Part shown: positions 50,148-59,506 of the stretch, piece after piece | Position numbering within the stretch: position 1 is the first letter of the stretch | How the letters are laid out: each line of letters opens with the position of its first letter | Translations under genes and position numbers: made by a program | Assembly: GCF_009867135.1 (NCBI RefSeq) | Contig: NZ_CP047226.1 | Span: 1,550,001-1,614,000, forward strand | Source of the DNA: Moraxella osloensis | Lineage (GTDB): Bacteria > Pseudomonadota > Gammaproteobacteria > Pseudomonadales > Moraxellaceae | DNA length: 64,000 bases | Direction: 5' to 3' | The notes under the pieces: generated by a model | The model's input: the letters and a program-made list of their open reading frames with translations, nothing else | Told to the model about the DNA's origin: nothing | The model's database searches: none

Positions 50148-50927
50148 TCAATCGGTACTGCGATAAAGGACTACTTGGTTAAACTGCTTGGCTTCATCCA
50201 TATCGGGCAAGGTGGTTGTGTTATCCAACGTCGTTACCTTGTGGTAGCGCGGGTGAGCAAAATTTTTGACACGGCTATCAGCGACCCAAACATCATGCGC
50301 GTATTGTAAGAACACATCTAATAACGGCAGGTTGGCTTTGTCATACAGCACATCCGCGACCAACAGCACATCGACTTTATCCATGCCCAATTGCTGTTCT
50401 AATTCAAATAAATTATCTAGCAGCTCAGCCGTTATCCCATTTAATTGCGCATTGGCTTGGCAGCTAGTTAGACTCACACTATCAATATCACAGCAAATGA
50501 CCCGTTTGGCACCCGCCATTTTTGCGGCAATACCGACAATCCCCGACCCTGCGCCAAAATCCATCACCACTTTATTGCGCACCATCTGTGGCTGCTGCAA
50601 AATATACTGCGCCAACACTTGCCCTGACGCCCATGCAAACACCCAATATGGACAATTATTCCACAGATTTTCTATCACCGTTGGCGTCAAATCTTCATGA
50701 CAAAAATCTGCATCAATGAGCCATAAATAAAAAGGTTGATTCGGCTTAGATAGTAACGGCACATATGTCTTGGCAAGATTAGCGCTAGGCAACACTTGCT
50801 GCAATGCGGTAATCAGTCGATGAAAAACGATTGACGCGTCAGAAGCATTTGATGGCGTTGAAGTTTTATAGGGGGAAGTTTTATAAGCGGAAGTTTCAGC
50901 ATCAGTCACGTAGAGATTTCCAGTCAT
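50148..50927 (-). CDS. Class I SAM methyltransferase (ETFB/METTL-type lysine methyltransferase-like)
   Basis: A 259-residue protein. Motif I MDFGAGSGIVGIAAKMAG, then ICCDID (acidic loop), and VLLVADVLYDKANLPLL (motif related to DVLY) match the PrmA-like methyltransferases that include the ETFB lysine methyltransferases. The N-terminal half has YWVFAWASGQVLAQYIL, as in this family. It lies after folD on the same strand, across a terminator. Protein-lysine methylation is a family-based inference. Confidence 0.85.
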   Translation of the reverse strand: MTGNLYVTDAETSAYKTSPYKTSTPSNASDASIVFHRLITALQQVLPSANLAKTYVPLLSKPNQPFYLWLIDADFCHEDLTPTVIENLWNNCPYWVFAWASGQVLAQYILQQPQMVRNKVVMDFGAGSGIVGIAAKMAGAKRVICCDIDSVSLTSCQANAQLNGITAELLDNLFELEQQLGMDKVDVLLVADVLYDKANLPLLDVFLQYAHDVWVADSRVKNFAHPRYHKVTTLDNTTTLPDMDEAKQFNQVVLYRSTD

Positions 50928-50964
50928 AAGTCATGGTAAAAAAATGAATACAAAAAAAATGTAC

Positions 50965-50996
50965 AAAAAAAGGAAGCTTTAAACACTTCCTTTTTT
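50965..50996 (-). terminator. Terminator of folD
   Basis: A6-GGAAG and CTTCC-T6 arms with a 9-nt loop, just after folD on the minus strand. Confidence 0.9.
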
Positions 50997-51008
50997 AATT
51001 CAAACCCA

Positions 51009-51878
51009 TTATTTTGCAGCTGCTTTTTCTGCCGCTTCTACCGTTTGACGGATGAGTGTATTGATGGTCATTGGACCTACGCCACCGGGCACTGGGGTAT
51101 AACTTGAGGCAATATCTTCGATACCTGTCAGCTCAATATCACCCACGCCACCGCTCGTACCATCCGCATGGGTACGCGGATGAAACCCTGCATCGACCAC
51201 AACAGCGCCCGATTTAATCCAATCTTTTTTGATAAGTTCTGGTTTGCCCACAGCACCCACCACGATATCCGCTTGTTTGACCAATTCTGGCAAGTTCTGG
51301 GTATGTGAATGGCAAATCGTCACCGTACAGTTGGCGTTTAATAGCATCATCGCCATCGGTTTACCCAAAATCGCGCTACGACCCACGACCACCGCATGCT
51401 TACCAGCAAGCTCAACGCCGTTTTTCTCTAATAAATACATAATGCCTTGCGGGGTGCAAGAACCATACGCAGGCTCGCCCATCGCCATATTGCCAAACCC
51501 TAAACAAGTCACGCCATCCACATCTTTTGCCAGTGCAATGGCATCAAAACAGGCACGCTCATCAATTTGGCTAGGCACGGGGTGTTGTAGCAAAATCCCA
51601 TGCACGTCTGGATTGTTGTTAAGCTCGGCAATTTTTGCTAATAGTTGCTCGGTGGTGGTGGCTTGTGGCATGGCAACTTTTAAGGAATCCATACCCACAC
51701 GTTGACAGGCATTGCCTTTCATTTTGACATAAGTTGCCGAGGCAGGATCATCGCCCACTAAAATTGTTGCCAAAATCGGCGTACGTCCAGAGTCTTGTTT
51801 TAACTTGGCAACCCGCTCGGCAAGTTCAGCTTCCATTTGTTTGGCATACGCTTTGCCATCTAACACTGTCGCAGTCAT
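51009..51878 (-). CDS. folD: Bifunctional methylenetetrahydrofolate dehydrogenase/cyclohydrolase
   Basis: Interconverts 5,10-methylene-, methenyl- and 10-formyl-THF. The 289-residue protein shows the catalytic Lys region [63 protein letters not shown] and [13 protein letters not shown]. Terminator follows. Confidence 0.98.
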   Translation of the reverse strand: MTATVLDGKAYAKQMEAELAERVAKLKQDSGRTPILATILVGDDPASATYVKMKGNACQRVGMDSLKVAMPQATTTEQLLAKIAELNNNPDVHGILLQHPVPSQIDERACFDAIALAKDVDGVTCLGFGNMAMGEPAYGSCTPQGIMYLLEKNGVELAGKHAVVVGRSAILGKPMAMMLLNANCTVTICHSHTQNLPELVKQADIVVGAVGKPELIKKDWIKSGAVVVDAGFHPRTHADGTSGGVGDIELTGIEDIASSYTPVPGGVGPMTINTLIRQTVEAAEKAAAK

Positions 51879-52055
51879 GGTGGTTCCTCAATCAATAACG
51901 AATCGGTCAACAAAAAGTCGGCTAGCAAAAAATTTGCGTTATTTTAACCGATTTTGCGGCGTGATAACATCCATTGAAAATGTTTAACCGCTAAATTAGC
52001 GCTCAAATACCCTTCACAATCCTTCATTACATCGCTCAAATGGCTAAAAAAGTCC

Positions 52056-52083
52056 TTGCACTTTTAAAAAATTTTGCTATCAT
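52056..52083 (+). promoter_or_regulatory. Promoter of tRNA-Cys
   Basis: TTGCAC, 16-bp spacer, TATCAT, ending 18 bp before the mature tRNA. Confidence 0.7.
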
Positions 52084-52101
52084 AGCAAACCTAAATGAAA
52101 T

Positions 52102-52175
52102 GGCTGGGTAGCACAGTGGCCATGCATCGGATTGCAAATCCGCGGACGCCGGTTCGATTCCGGCCTCAGCCTCCA
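52102..52175 (+). tRNA. tRNA-Cys (anticodon GCA)
   Basis: 74-nt tRNA; acceptor GGCTGGG pairs with CTCAGCC (one G-T), anticodon loop TTGCAAA, T-arm GCCGGTTCGATTCCGGC, U discriminator, encoded CCA. The top pair of the anticodon stem is mismatched (T-C). Confidence 0.95.
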
Positions 52176-52266
52176 TTTTCATTTTGCGGTACTATTATTT
52201 TGTTATTATGGGTGTTTTTTTATTATGAGTAAGCGATAAACGCGAAAAAATATCGTAAAAAATTGC

Positions 52267-52294
52267 TTGCAAAGTTAACAAAACTGATTATAAT
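52267..52294 (+). promoter_or_regulatory. Promoter of tRNA-Leu(UAA)
   Basis: TTGCAA, 16-bp spacer, TATAAT, about 60 bp before the mature tRNA. Same spacing as the other tRNA promoters in the window. Confidence 0.78.
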
Positions 52295-52353
52295 AGCACC
52301 CACTTCTGACACAGACACCACACGACGCCAAGCGTCAGTGCTGTGACTACCCT

Positions 52354-52440
52354 GCCCGGGTGGTGAAATTGGTAGACACAAGGGATTTAAAATCCCTCGC
52401 TCTTACGAGCGTGCCGGTTCAAGTCCGGCCCCGGGCACCA
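52354..52440 (+). tRNA. tRNA-Leu (anticodon UAA)
   Basis: 87-nt class II tRNA reading UUA. Acceptor GCCCGGG / CCCGGGC, anticodon stem AGGGA/TCCCT around TTTAAAA, long variable arm CGCTCTTACGAGCG, encoded CCA. Confidence 0.97.
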
Positions 52441-52446
52441 TTTATT

Positions 52447-52478
52447 AAGCCTAAACAATTTAATGTTTGGGCTTTTTT
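52447..52478 (+). terminator. Terminator of tRNA-Leu(UAA)
   Basis: Stem AAGCCTAAACA / TGTTTGGGCTT (one wobble) followed by Ts. Confidence 0.9.
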
Positions 52479-52527
52479 GTTGTGTGCTATTTTTATTTCT
52501 TGTCTTTCTCATGTGTTGCTTATTTTA

Positions 52528-52560
52528 TTGATAGGTTAACTATCAAAAATTTAGATAGTT
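52528..52560. promoter_or_regulatory. Overlapping inverted repeats upstream of hmp, candidate operator
   Basis: TTGATAG, 5-bp spacer, CTATCAA form a perfect inverted repeat (52528-52546). The right arm pairs again with GATAGTT at 52554-52560. A TATAAT at 52578-52583 with a poor -35 lies just downstream. A nitric-oxide-responsive repressor site (NsrR type) is one possibility; the pattern is not FNR. Confidence 0.55.
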
Positions 52561-52660
52561 TTACCTTGAAATATGTATATAATATGAATCTTTAAATAAG
52601 TCTGATTTTTTTATTTGTATTTTTAGTATTTCCTCTGATTAACGACTAAGCGAGAAAAAC

Positions 52661-53851
52661 GTGCTGACCCAATCACAAATTGATATTGTCAAATCTACTG
52701 TTCCAGTTCTTGAACAACATGGTAACGACATCACCAAAGTGTTTTATACCAATATGTTCAATGATCACCCTGAGCTATTGGATATTTTTAATAAAACCAA
52801 CCAAAGCCAAGGTCGTCAGCAGACTGCCCTTGCCACGACTGTGTTGGCGGCAGCCAAGCATATTGAGCAATTGGCAGTACTGTTGCCGCAAGTGACACAA
52901 ATTAGTCACAAGCACCGCGCCTTGCAAATCCAGCCTGAGCATTATCCGATTGTAGGTAAGCATCTGCTACGTGCCATTAAACAGGTGCTCGGTGATGCAG
53001 CTACCGATGAGATTATGACGGCATGGGAGGCTGCCTATGCAGAAATTGCCAAAGTATTTATCAACGTTGAGCAAACGATGTACCGTCAAGCAGAATGGCA
53101 AGGTTTTCAGCCATTTAAAGTGGTCAAAAAACAAATCACGGGCACTGATATCGCCCAATTTAGTGTTTTGCCAACAGAAGGTAATCCCGTTGAGTTAAAT
53201 ACGCTTGATTTAAAACCAGGTCAGTACATCACGGTAAAAGTAAAACCTGCCAACAGTGACCATATAGCTTTACGTCATTATTCGTTAACGTCAGCGACCA
53301 TCCATGACGGTTTGCAATTTGCCGTACGTCGTGACAATCGTAATGCGCACGAAGGATTGGTATCGAATTATCTTCATGATGAAGTTGAGGTCGGTGATGA
53401 AATTTTGCTGTCAGCACCAGCGGGTGATTTTTTACTGGATGAAATGCTTGCTACCCAAAACCAGATACCGTTGGTATTGATAAGTGCAGGTGTGGGTATT
53501 ACCCCTGTTTTAGCAATGTTGGAGCGTCAAATTGCGATTAATCCTAATCGTAAAATTATTTGGGCCTATGCTTGCCAAGATAGCGATTACCATGCGTTTT
53601 CGCAAGAAGTCGAGACACTGCTAGGCAAAGCAAGCCAAGCTGAACTACACAAATTCTATTTTGCCAACGGTGAACTATTAGAAAAATCTTGGCTTGCCAA
53701 TTTGCCAAATCCTGCGGATATTTATATCTGTGGTTCTGTAATGTTTATGGAACAGATGATTGGCGATCTATTGAGCCTAAACCATGCGCAAAGCCACGTA
53801 CATTATGAACCATTTGGTCCAAAAATGAGTCTACAACCGCAAGTTGCTTAA
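52661..53851 (+). CDS. hmp: Flavohemoprotein, nitric oxide dioxygenase
   Basis: Converts NO and O2 to nitrate with NAD(P)H. The 396-residue protein has a globin domain with Tyr29 (distal, B10), Gln53 (E7) and proximal His85, at the same numbers as in E. coli Hmp. An FAD domain (RHYSLTSA) and an NAD domain (ISAGVGITPVLAMLE, ICGSVMFMEQMI) follow, ending in HYEPFGPKMSL. The start is GTG at 52661; upstream ATG codons are out of frame. Candidate repressor repeats overlap its promoter, consistent with NO-induced expression. Followed by convergent pilB with no clear terminator. Confidence 0.97.
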   Translation: MLTQSQIDIVKSTVPVLEQHGNDITKVFYTNMFNDHPELLDIFNKTNQSQGRQQTALATTVLAAAKHIEQLAVLLPQVTQISHKHRALQIQPEHYPIVGKHLLRAIKQVLGDAATDEIMTAWEAAYAEIAKVFINVEQTMYRQAEWQGFQPFKVVKKQITGTDIAQFSVLPTEGNPVELNTLDLKPGQYITVKVKPANSDHIALRHYSLTSATIHDGLQFAVRRDNRNAHEGLVSNYLHDEVEVGDEILLSAPAGDFLLDEMLATQNQIPLVLISAGVGITPVLAMLERQIAINPNRKIIWAYACQDSDYHAFSQEVETLLGKASQAELHKFYFANGELLEKSWLANLPNPADIYICGSVMFMEQMIGDLLSLNHAQSHVHYEPFGPKMSLQPQVA

Positions 53852-53905
53852 TTTAAGCAGTTAAAGTTAAGCTTTCAAAAAGTAGATAAAAATGAGGGTA
53901 GCTGC

Positions 53906-55678
53906 CTAAGTTAACGGCACCACTCTCATCACTTCTTCAAACGTCGTCACCCCTTCAGCAATTTTTTTCGCGCCGGCCAGTCTTAACGGCTGCAACCCAT
54001 CTTGGTAGGCTTTTTGCGCGATTTGCGACAAGTCAGCGCCTTCGCTAATCAATTTTTTAAGCGCATTACTAAGCACCATGATTTCATACAACCCCACTCG
54101 CCCAAGATAACCCGTATTACGGCAATGTTCACAGCCCACGGCATGATTGATGGTATCTGGGGCTACCGCTTTCCAAGGACTGACTAACGCCTGCCAAGTC
54201 TGCTGCTCAATGTCATTCATGGGCTGGGTGGATTTACAATGTGGGCAAAGGGTACGCACCAAACGCTGTGCCATGATGCCCAAGATAGTCGCTGAGGTTA
54301 AAAATGGCGCAACGCCCAAATCATGTAGCCTTGTTAACGAACTGGGTGCATCATTGGTATGTAAAGTCGATAACACCAAGTGCCCAGTCAGCGAGGCTTG
54401 TACTGCCATTTCTGCGGTTTCGGTATCGCGAATCTCGCCAATCATGATGATATCGGGGTCTTGACGCATCAATGAGCGAATACCGTCAGCAAAGGTCAAA
54501 TCAATATTGTTTTGAATTTGCATTTGGTTAAATGACGGCTCCACCATCTCAATCGGGTCTTCGATGGTACAGACATTGACTTCTTCTGTCGCCAGTTTTT
54601 TGAGGGTACTGTACAGCGTCGTGGTTTTACCCGAGCCTGTCGGACCTGTGACCAAAATAATACCATTGGCTTTACGGGTCATGTCATCCCATTTTTGCAA
54701 ATCTCGCCCTGTCAGTCCCAACTGCTCAAAAGAGCGCACCAGTACTTCTGGGTCAAATACCCGCATCACCAATTTTTCGCCAAACGCAGTGGGGAGAGTC
54801 GATAACCGCAGCTCGGTTTCTTGACCTTTGGGGGTACGGGTTTTTAGCCGTCCGTCTTGCGGTTTACGTTTTTCAGCGACATTGAGTCTGGCTAAAATTT
54901 TTATCCGAGCCACTACCGCGGTCATAATCCCAGTCGGCATTTGATAAACGGTATGCAAAATACCATCGATACGAAAACGCACGTTGCTTTTATCTCGGCG
55001 CGGCTCTAAGTGAATATCACTGGCACGCTGGTCAAAAGCGTATTGTAATAACCAGTCAACAATTTTGACGACGTGTTGGTCATTGGCATCGGGATTTTCA
55101 ATATTGGCGGCATTGCCCAGTTGCAATAACGCTTCGACATTGGTGATATCGGCATCCGCGCGTTTTTGCTGATGGTTTGCCCCCGCAATAGCTTTGGTGA
55201 CTTGATAAAATTCTTGGCGATAGCGGTTGATTTGCTCGGGACTGATTAATACGGTTTTGATTTTTTTGGGCGACACGATATGCGCAATATTGAGCTGCCA
55301 ATCTTGATAAAATGGCTGGTCTGTACCGATTTCCACCGTATCTTGGGTGACTGCGACTGGCAAAATGTGCTGCGAGCGCGCATATTCAAATGACATAATC
55401 GATGTCACTGAGGGCACATCGGTCTTCAGCGGGTCAATACGTACATAATCAACGCCTGCTTTTTGTGCCAACCAGCGATTGAGCTGGTCAAGAGTGAGCG
55501 CCATGTGCGTGGTTTTATCGACTAGATGAAAGCCTGCAATCACTTGCAAGGGATGCAAGGTTTTGCGGTTATGGGTCATCACCAAATTATAATCACGTTG
55601 GTCAATGATGCCATCTTTTAGCAGTTCATCAAGACACCAACGGGTATCAATTATCATTGAAAAAGCATTGGAGAGCAT
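53906..55678 (-). CDS. pilB: Type IV pilus extension ATPase PilB
   Basis: Cytoplasmic hexameric ATPase powering pilus assembly. 590 residues: N-terminal GSPII_E domain, then Walker A GPTGSGKTTTLYSTLKKL, Asp box (CTIEDPIEM), Walker B-like DPDIIMIGEIRDTETA, His box (HLVLSTLHTND) and the zinc tetracysteine (LCPHCKS...GCEHCRNTGYLGRVGLYEIM), which sets it apart from PilT. Neighbouring pilC/pilD are not in the window, so pilB is separated from its usual partners here. A run of TTAGGA repeats sits 55 bp upstream of its start. Confidence 0.96.
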   Translation of the reverse strand: MLSNAFSMIIDTRWCLDELLKDGIIDQRDYNLVMTHNRKTLHPLQVIAGFHLVDKTTHMALTLDQLNRWLAQKAGVDYVRIDPLKTDVPSVTSIMSFEYARSQHILPVAVTQDTVEIGTDQPFYQDWQLNIAHIVSPKKIKTVLISPEQINRYRQEFYQVTKAIAGANHQQKRADADITNVEALLQLGNAANIENPDANDQHVVKIVDWLLQYAFDQRASDIHLEPRRDKSNVRFRIDGILHTVYQMPTGIMTAVVARIKILARLNVAEKRKPQDGRLKTRTPKGQETELRLSTLPTAFGEKLVMRVFDPEVLVRSFEQLGLTGRDLQKWDDMTRKANGIILVTGPTGSGKTTTLYSTLKKLATEEVNVCTIEDPIEMVEPSFNQMQIQNNIDLTFADGIRSLMRQDPDIIMIGEIRDTETAEMAVQASLTGHLVLSTLHTNDAPSSLTRLHDLGVAPFLTSATILGIMAQRLVRTLCPHCKSTQPMNDIEQQTWQALVSPWKAVAPDTINHAVGCEHCRNTGYLGRVGLYEIMVLSNALKKLISEGADLSQIAQKAYQDGLQPLRLAGAKKIAEGVTTFEEVMRVVPLT

Positions 55679-55732
55679 AGGGTTTCCAAAACGATTGCGC
55701 CCATAGCAATTAGGGACAATCGGGTTAAAGAA

Positions 55733-55765
55733 TTAGGATTAGGATTAGGATTAGGATTAGGATTA
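55733..55765. repeat. Hexanucleotide tandem repeat (TTAGGA x5) upstream of pilB
   Basis: Five exact TTAGGA copies plus a TTA remainder lie between the pilB start and the MFS pseudogene stop. Confidence 0.97.
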
Positions 55766-55875
55766 AAATTATCATAAAAATAAGTGAAATAAATTACCAC
55801 GCTACCCACCGGTATGGCTGGGCAACCTATATTGACAACATGGTATCAACAATGTGGGCGAGAATATAAGGGCGA

Positions 55876-57346
55876 CTACTGGTATAGTCCTTTGCCATCA
55901 AATCGGTGCAACCGCAAAAAATACAACCCAGATAAAATCGTCATGATACCCAATATGATAAAACTGTATGAAAACGCGGTTTGCGTCTGTGCCAGCGAGG
56001 CGCGAGCGGGCGTCAGTAAATGTAGCAGCATCGCCCCAAAGCCAATCCCAAAACTAATCGCCAACTGTTGGTTGACGGACAATAAACTATTGCCACTGCT
56101 GGTTTGACTTGGGCGAAGCCGTGCGATACTGATGGTGTTCATCGTGCTAAATTGTAGCGAATTACACGCCCCCATAAAAGTCAAAAATGGCACACTTAGC
56201 CAAATCGGCGTGGTTTGATTGAGTTGTGATAGCAGCATGATATTAACCCCAATCAACAAGGTATTGCCCGCCAATGTTCTACGATAACCAAATCGCTTCA
56301 CAATACGCGTGACCAGCGGCTTGGTCAACAGCGCGCCCACCGCAATCGGTGCCAACATCCAACCCGCTTGTGACGGCGAATAACCCTGCACCACTTGCAG
56401 CAGTAGCGGCAGTAGAAAAGGAATCGCACTCATCCCCAAACGGGTCAGCAAATTGCCAACAATGCCCACCCGAAAGGTACGCACTTGAAACAAATCCAAG
56501 CCAAATAGCGGTTGTTGTCCATTACGCGATTCTGAGTATTTGGCGTGATAATAATAGCCAATAAGCAGCATAATCGCCAATAAAGCAACCATCACGGGAA
56601 AAACCGCTGAAGCCAGATTATCGGCATGAATGTTATTGGCAAACTCGAGCGCAAAGGTAAAGCTTGCCATCGCGCCACCAAACAGCAAAAATCCAAGCAA
56701 ATCCATGCTGGGATTGCGCTGTAGATAGTTGGGCATCAGTTTCCACCCTGCCCACATCCCCAATGCCCCCATGGGAATATTAATCAAAAAAAATCCAATG
56801 CCAGCTTGCAAGCTCCACCAAATACCCCCCGACCAAAGGTCCAATCACTGGCGCAATCATCGCAGGCATCACCGCATAATTCATCACCGACAGCATACGC
56901 TCTCGCGGATAGCTTTTGATCAGCGTTAACTTGCCCACAGGCATGAGCATCGCACCGCCCAATCCTTGCACCACCCGAGAAAAAATTAGGCTATTGAGCG
57001 TTGGTGACACCGCACACATCATCGAGCCTGCCGTAAACACGCCAATCGCCACCATAAAGGTGGTTTTAGTACCATACTTATCGGCAATAAAACCACTAAT
57101 CGGGGTAAAAATTGCCAAAGTGAGCGCATAGCTAATCACTGTCCACTGCATTGATAACGCAGGCTGATTTAAATCATGCGCCATCGCAGGCAAAGCGGTA
57201 TTGAGCACCGTTGAGTCTAAAATTTGCATAAACAAAGCGATTGCCACCACGATTGGCAAATATTTGGTTTGCGCGGGGGTTAAGGCAGCTATAGCAAATA
57301 GGTCATGCTGTGGCTTTTTGTCTTCGGTAATGATGGAATTTGGCAT
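55876..57346 (-). pseudogene. DHA2-type MFS drug exporter, frameshifted
   Basis: Multidrug efflux pump of the DHA2 family, split into two overlapping frames. The first part (57346 down to 56780; 188 residues) has MFS motif A GFIADKYGTKT, motif C-like PVIGPLVGGYLVE and ends SWHWIFFD. The second frame continues with LINIPMGALGMWAGW and runs to the stop at 55876. Reading tgg-att-ttt-ttg-att at 56786-56793 with seven instead of eight Ts would restore WIFLINIPMG, the usual family sequence. The cause may be a real mutation, slippage-based phase variation, or a sequencing error. No other lesion is seen. The restored protein would be about 490 residues. Confidence 0.85.
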
Positions 57347-57532
57347 GGTTAACTTTTAACAATTGCTAAAGGGGCTGTAGTGAAGTGCATGTAATCAAGT
57401 AGCTATATAATTGCTTGTAATAAAATCACTAGGGTTAAATGACTAGGATAAATTGGCTATAAGCAAGCAAACTTACGTAACAACGTGGTTCACGATAATT
57501 GTTAACTTTCTAATGTTTTGACAGCAAATCCG

Positions 57533-59161
57533 CTAGTTTTCACTGCTGTGCGCAATTAGGGCAGTCACATAGTGATTTTGTGGTTGGGTGAAGATATTGT
57601 CTGTCGTATCATACGCTTGTGTCTCGCCATTTTTCAATACCAGTATCGTTTGACACAATGCCTTAACCACCTGCAAATCATGGCTGATAAAAATATAGCT
57701 TAAGCCAAATTTTGCTTGAATATCTCGCAATAACTTCACTATTGCCACTTGGGTGCTGCTATCAAGCGCGGATGTGGGCTCATCGAGTAACAAAATTTTG
57801 GGTTTCATCACCAACGCCCGCGCAAGTGCCACCCGCTGACGCTGACCGCCTGAAAGCTCATGTGGATAACGGCTGACAAAATCTCGTGGCAACCGCACCG
57901 TGTCTAAGGCTGCTAATACCGCTTTTTCACGCCCCGTTTTTGCCATCCCTTGAATGCTTAGCCCTTCTTCAATTATCTCAAACACACTAAACCGTGGATT
58001 GATACTGGCATACGGGTCTTGAAATACCATTTGAATATCTGAGCGATAGGGCAAAAAGGCTTTATTCGACAACGCTAAAACGTCCGTCATGTGAGCCTGC
58101 GCTGACAGCAAAATCTGACCTTGCACCTTGGCGGCATTCGCCAATAATTTGATGAGTGCCAAAGCCGTGGTGGTTTTGCCAGAACCCGACTCGCCCACTA
58201 TACCCAAGGATTGCCCTTGTACAAGGGTCAAATTTAACCCTTTGACCGCCTCAAACCACTGGATAGTTTGACCCAATATATTGTTTTTTTGGGGGAAAGC
58301 GATGGTTAACTGTTTAACTTCTAAAACACTGGGTGAATTGTCAATGATTGGCAAACTTTGTCCAAAATCTTGATAAATCAATGAGCGAGTATAACTGTGC
58401 TGCGGATGGTCAAAAATTGCTTGGGTCGCCCCCTGCTCCATGACTTTGCCTTGTTGCATGACGATGAGGTTGTCGCTGTAGCGTTTGACAAGGTTTAAGT
58501 CATGGCTAATGAGTATCATCGCCATGCCCCGCTCGTTTTTTAGTCGATGCAGTAACCCCAAAATCTCATGGCGTAAAGTCACATCTAGGGCGGTAGTCGG
58601 CTCGTCAGCGATGATGATATCAGGGTCTTGCGCCAGTGCCATCGCTATCATGATACGCTGTCGTTGTCCACCAGATAGTTCGTGCGGATAGCGGGCAAGT
58701 TTGCTTTCAGGGTTGGTAATATTGACTTGGGAAAGCAGCGCTAGGGTACGCTGTCGCCAGTGTTTTTTTGCCACGCCAGCCAAACTTAACGATTCGGCGA
58801 TTTGTTTGCCCACCGTGTGCAAGGGGTTTAAGGCGGTCATCGGCTCTTGAAAAATCATGCCGATGCGTTTGCCACGGATTTGGCGAAAGATATTTTGGCT
58901 ATCTTTGCTTAGGCTATTTTTTTCAATCGGTAAACTGATTGCTTGCTCGGTTTGGCTATCTGTTAAACTGGCTTGTCCTGTGATACTTAGGCTATTTGGC
59001 AATAGTCCGAGTAAAGCAAGGCTTGATATGGATTTGCCAGAGCCAGATTCGCCGACAATGGCGAGGGTTTCGCCTGTGCGCAGGGTGTAAGATAGGTTAT
59101 CAACCAGCGTTTGGGTTGCAGATTTGATGGTTAGGTTTTTGACTTTGAGTAACTCGCTCAT
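57533..59161 (-). CDS. yejF: Peptide ABC transporter, fused double ATPase (YejF-like)
   Basis: Two ATP-binding domains in one 542-residue protein. The first (about 1-260) has GESGSGKSISSLA and LSGGQRQRIMIAMALAQDPDIIIADEPTTALD. The second (about 275-540) has GESGSGKTTTALAL and LSGGQRQRVALARALVMKPKILLLDEPTSALD. It energises import through the YejBE channel; Yej systems take up peptides, including microcin C in E. coli. It should be the last gene of the yejA-gloB-yejB-yejE-yejF unit, but vapBC is inserted between yejE and yejF. Confidence 0.95.
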   Translation of the reverse strand: MSELLKVKNLTIKSATQTLVDNLSYTLRTGETLAIVGESGSGKSISSLALLGLLPNSLSITGQASLTDSQTEQAISLPIEKNSLSKDSQNIFRQIRGKRIGMIFQEPMTALNPLHTVGKQIAESLSLAGVAKKHWRQRTLALLSQVNITNPESKLARYPHELSGGQRQRIMIAMALAQDPDIIIADEPTTALDVTLRHEILGLLHRLKNERGMAMILISHDLNLVKRYSDNLIVMQQGKVMEQGATQAIFDHPQHSYTRSLIYQDFGQSLPIIDNSPSVLEVKQLTIAFPQKNNILGQTIQWFEAVKGLNLTLVQGQSLGIVGESGSGKTTTALALIKLLANAAKVQGQILLSAQAHMTDVLALSNKAFLPYRSDIQMVFQDPYASINPRFSVFEIIEEGLSIQGMAKTGREKAVLAALDTVRLPRDFVSRYPHELSGGQRQRVALARALVMKPKILLLDEPTSALDSSTQVAIVKLLRDIQAKFGLSYIFISHDLQVVKALCQTILVLKNGETQAYDTTDNIFTQPQNHYVTALIAHSSEN

Positions 59162-59261
59162 TTATCACTTCCTTGAATGTTCGAACTTTTATCCGTATGC
59201 ACGAGCGTCCCCGCCACAAAACCTGAACTCATATTTTTATCCTTTTAACTATTCATTAAAA

Positions 59262-59289
59262 TGTGTATAATATCAAATAATCATACACA
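59262..59289 (+). promoter_or_regulatory. vapBC promoter and palindromic operator
   Basis: TGTGTAT at 59262-59268 and ATACACA at 59283-59289 form a 7-bp inverted repeat with 14-bp spacer, overlapping a TATAAT (59266-59271). Typical of autoregulated antitoxin sites. Confidence 0.7.
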
Positions 59290-59302
59290 AAGGCGAAATG
59301 AT

Positions 59303-59506
59303 ATGCGAACTAACATCATAATAGATGACAATCTAATGCAACAGACCCTACAAGCCACAGGCATTAAAACTAAAAAAGAAGCCGTCGAACAAGGGCTAAA
59401 GCTACTCTTGCAAAAAAGCCAACAACAAAAAATCCGTGACTTACGGGGCAAACTGCATTGGGAAGACGACTTAGTCGAAATGCGTAAAACAGGTGTTGAA
59501 GCGTGA
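59303..59506 (+). CDS. vapB: Type II antitoxin VapB
   Basis: A 67-residue antitoxin. The N-terminal DNA-binding ribbon-helix-helix-like part (MRTNIIIDDNLMQQTLQATGIKTKKEAVEQGLKLLL) is followed by a toxin-binding tail ending RGKLHWEDDLVEMRKTG. The ATG at 59303 has AAGG upstream. Overlaps vapC by 4 bp (GTGA). A palindromic operator lies over its promoter. Confidence 0.92.
   Translation: MRTNIIIDDNLMQQTLQATGIKTKKEAVEQGLKLLLQKSQQQKIRDLRGKLHWEDDLVEMRKTGVEA

Noticed and set aside
52528-52546. FNR box before hmp
   Set aside because: Spacing between TTGAT and ATCAA is nine bases, not four.
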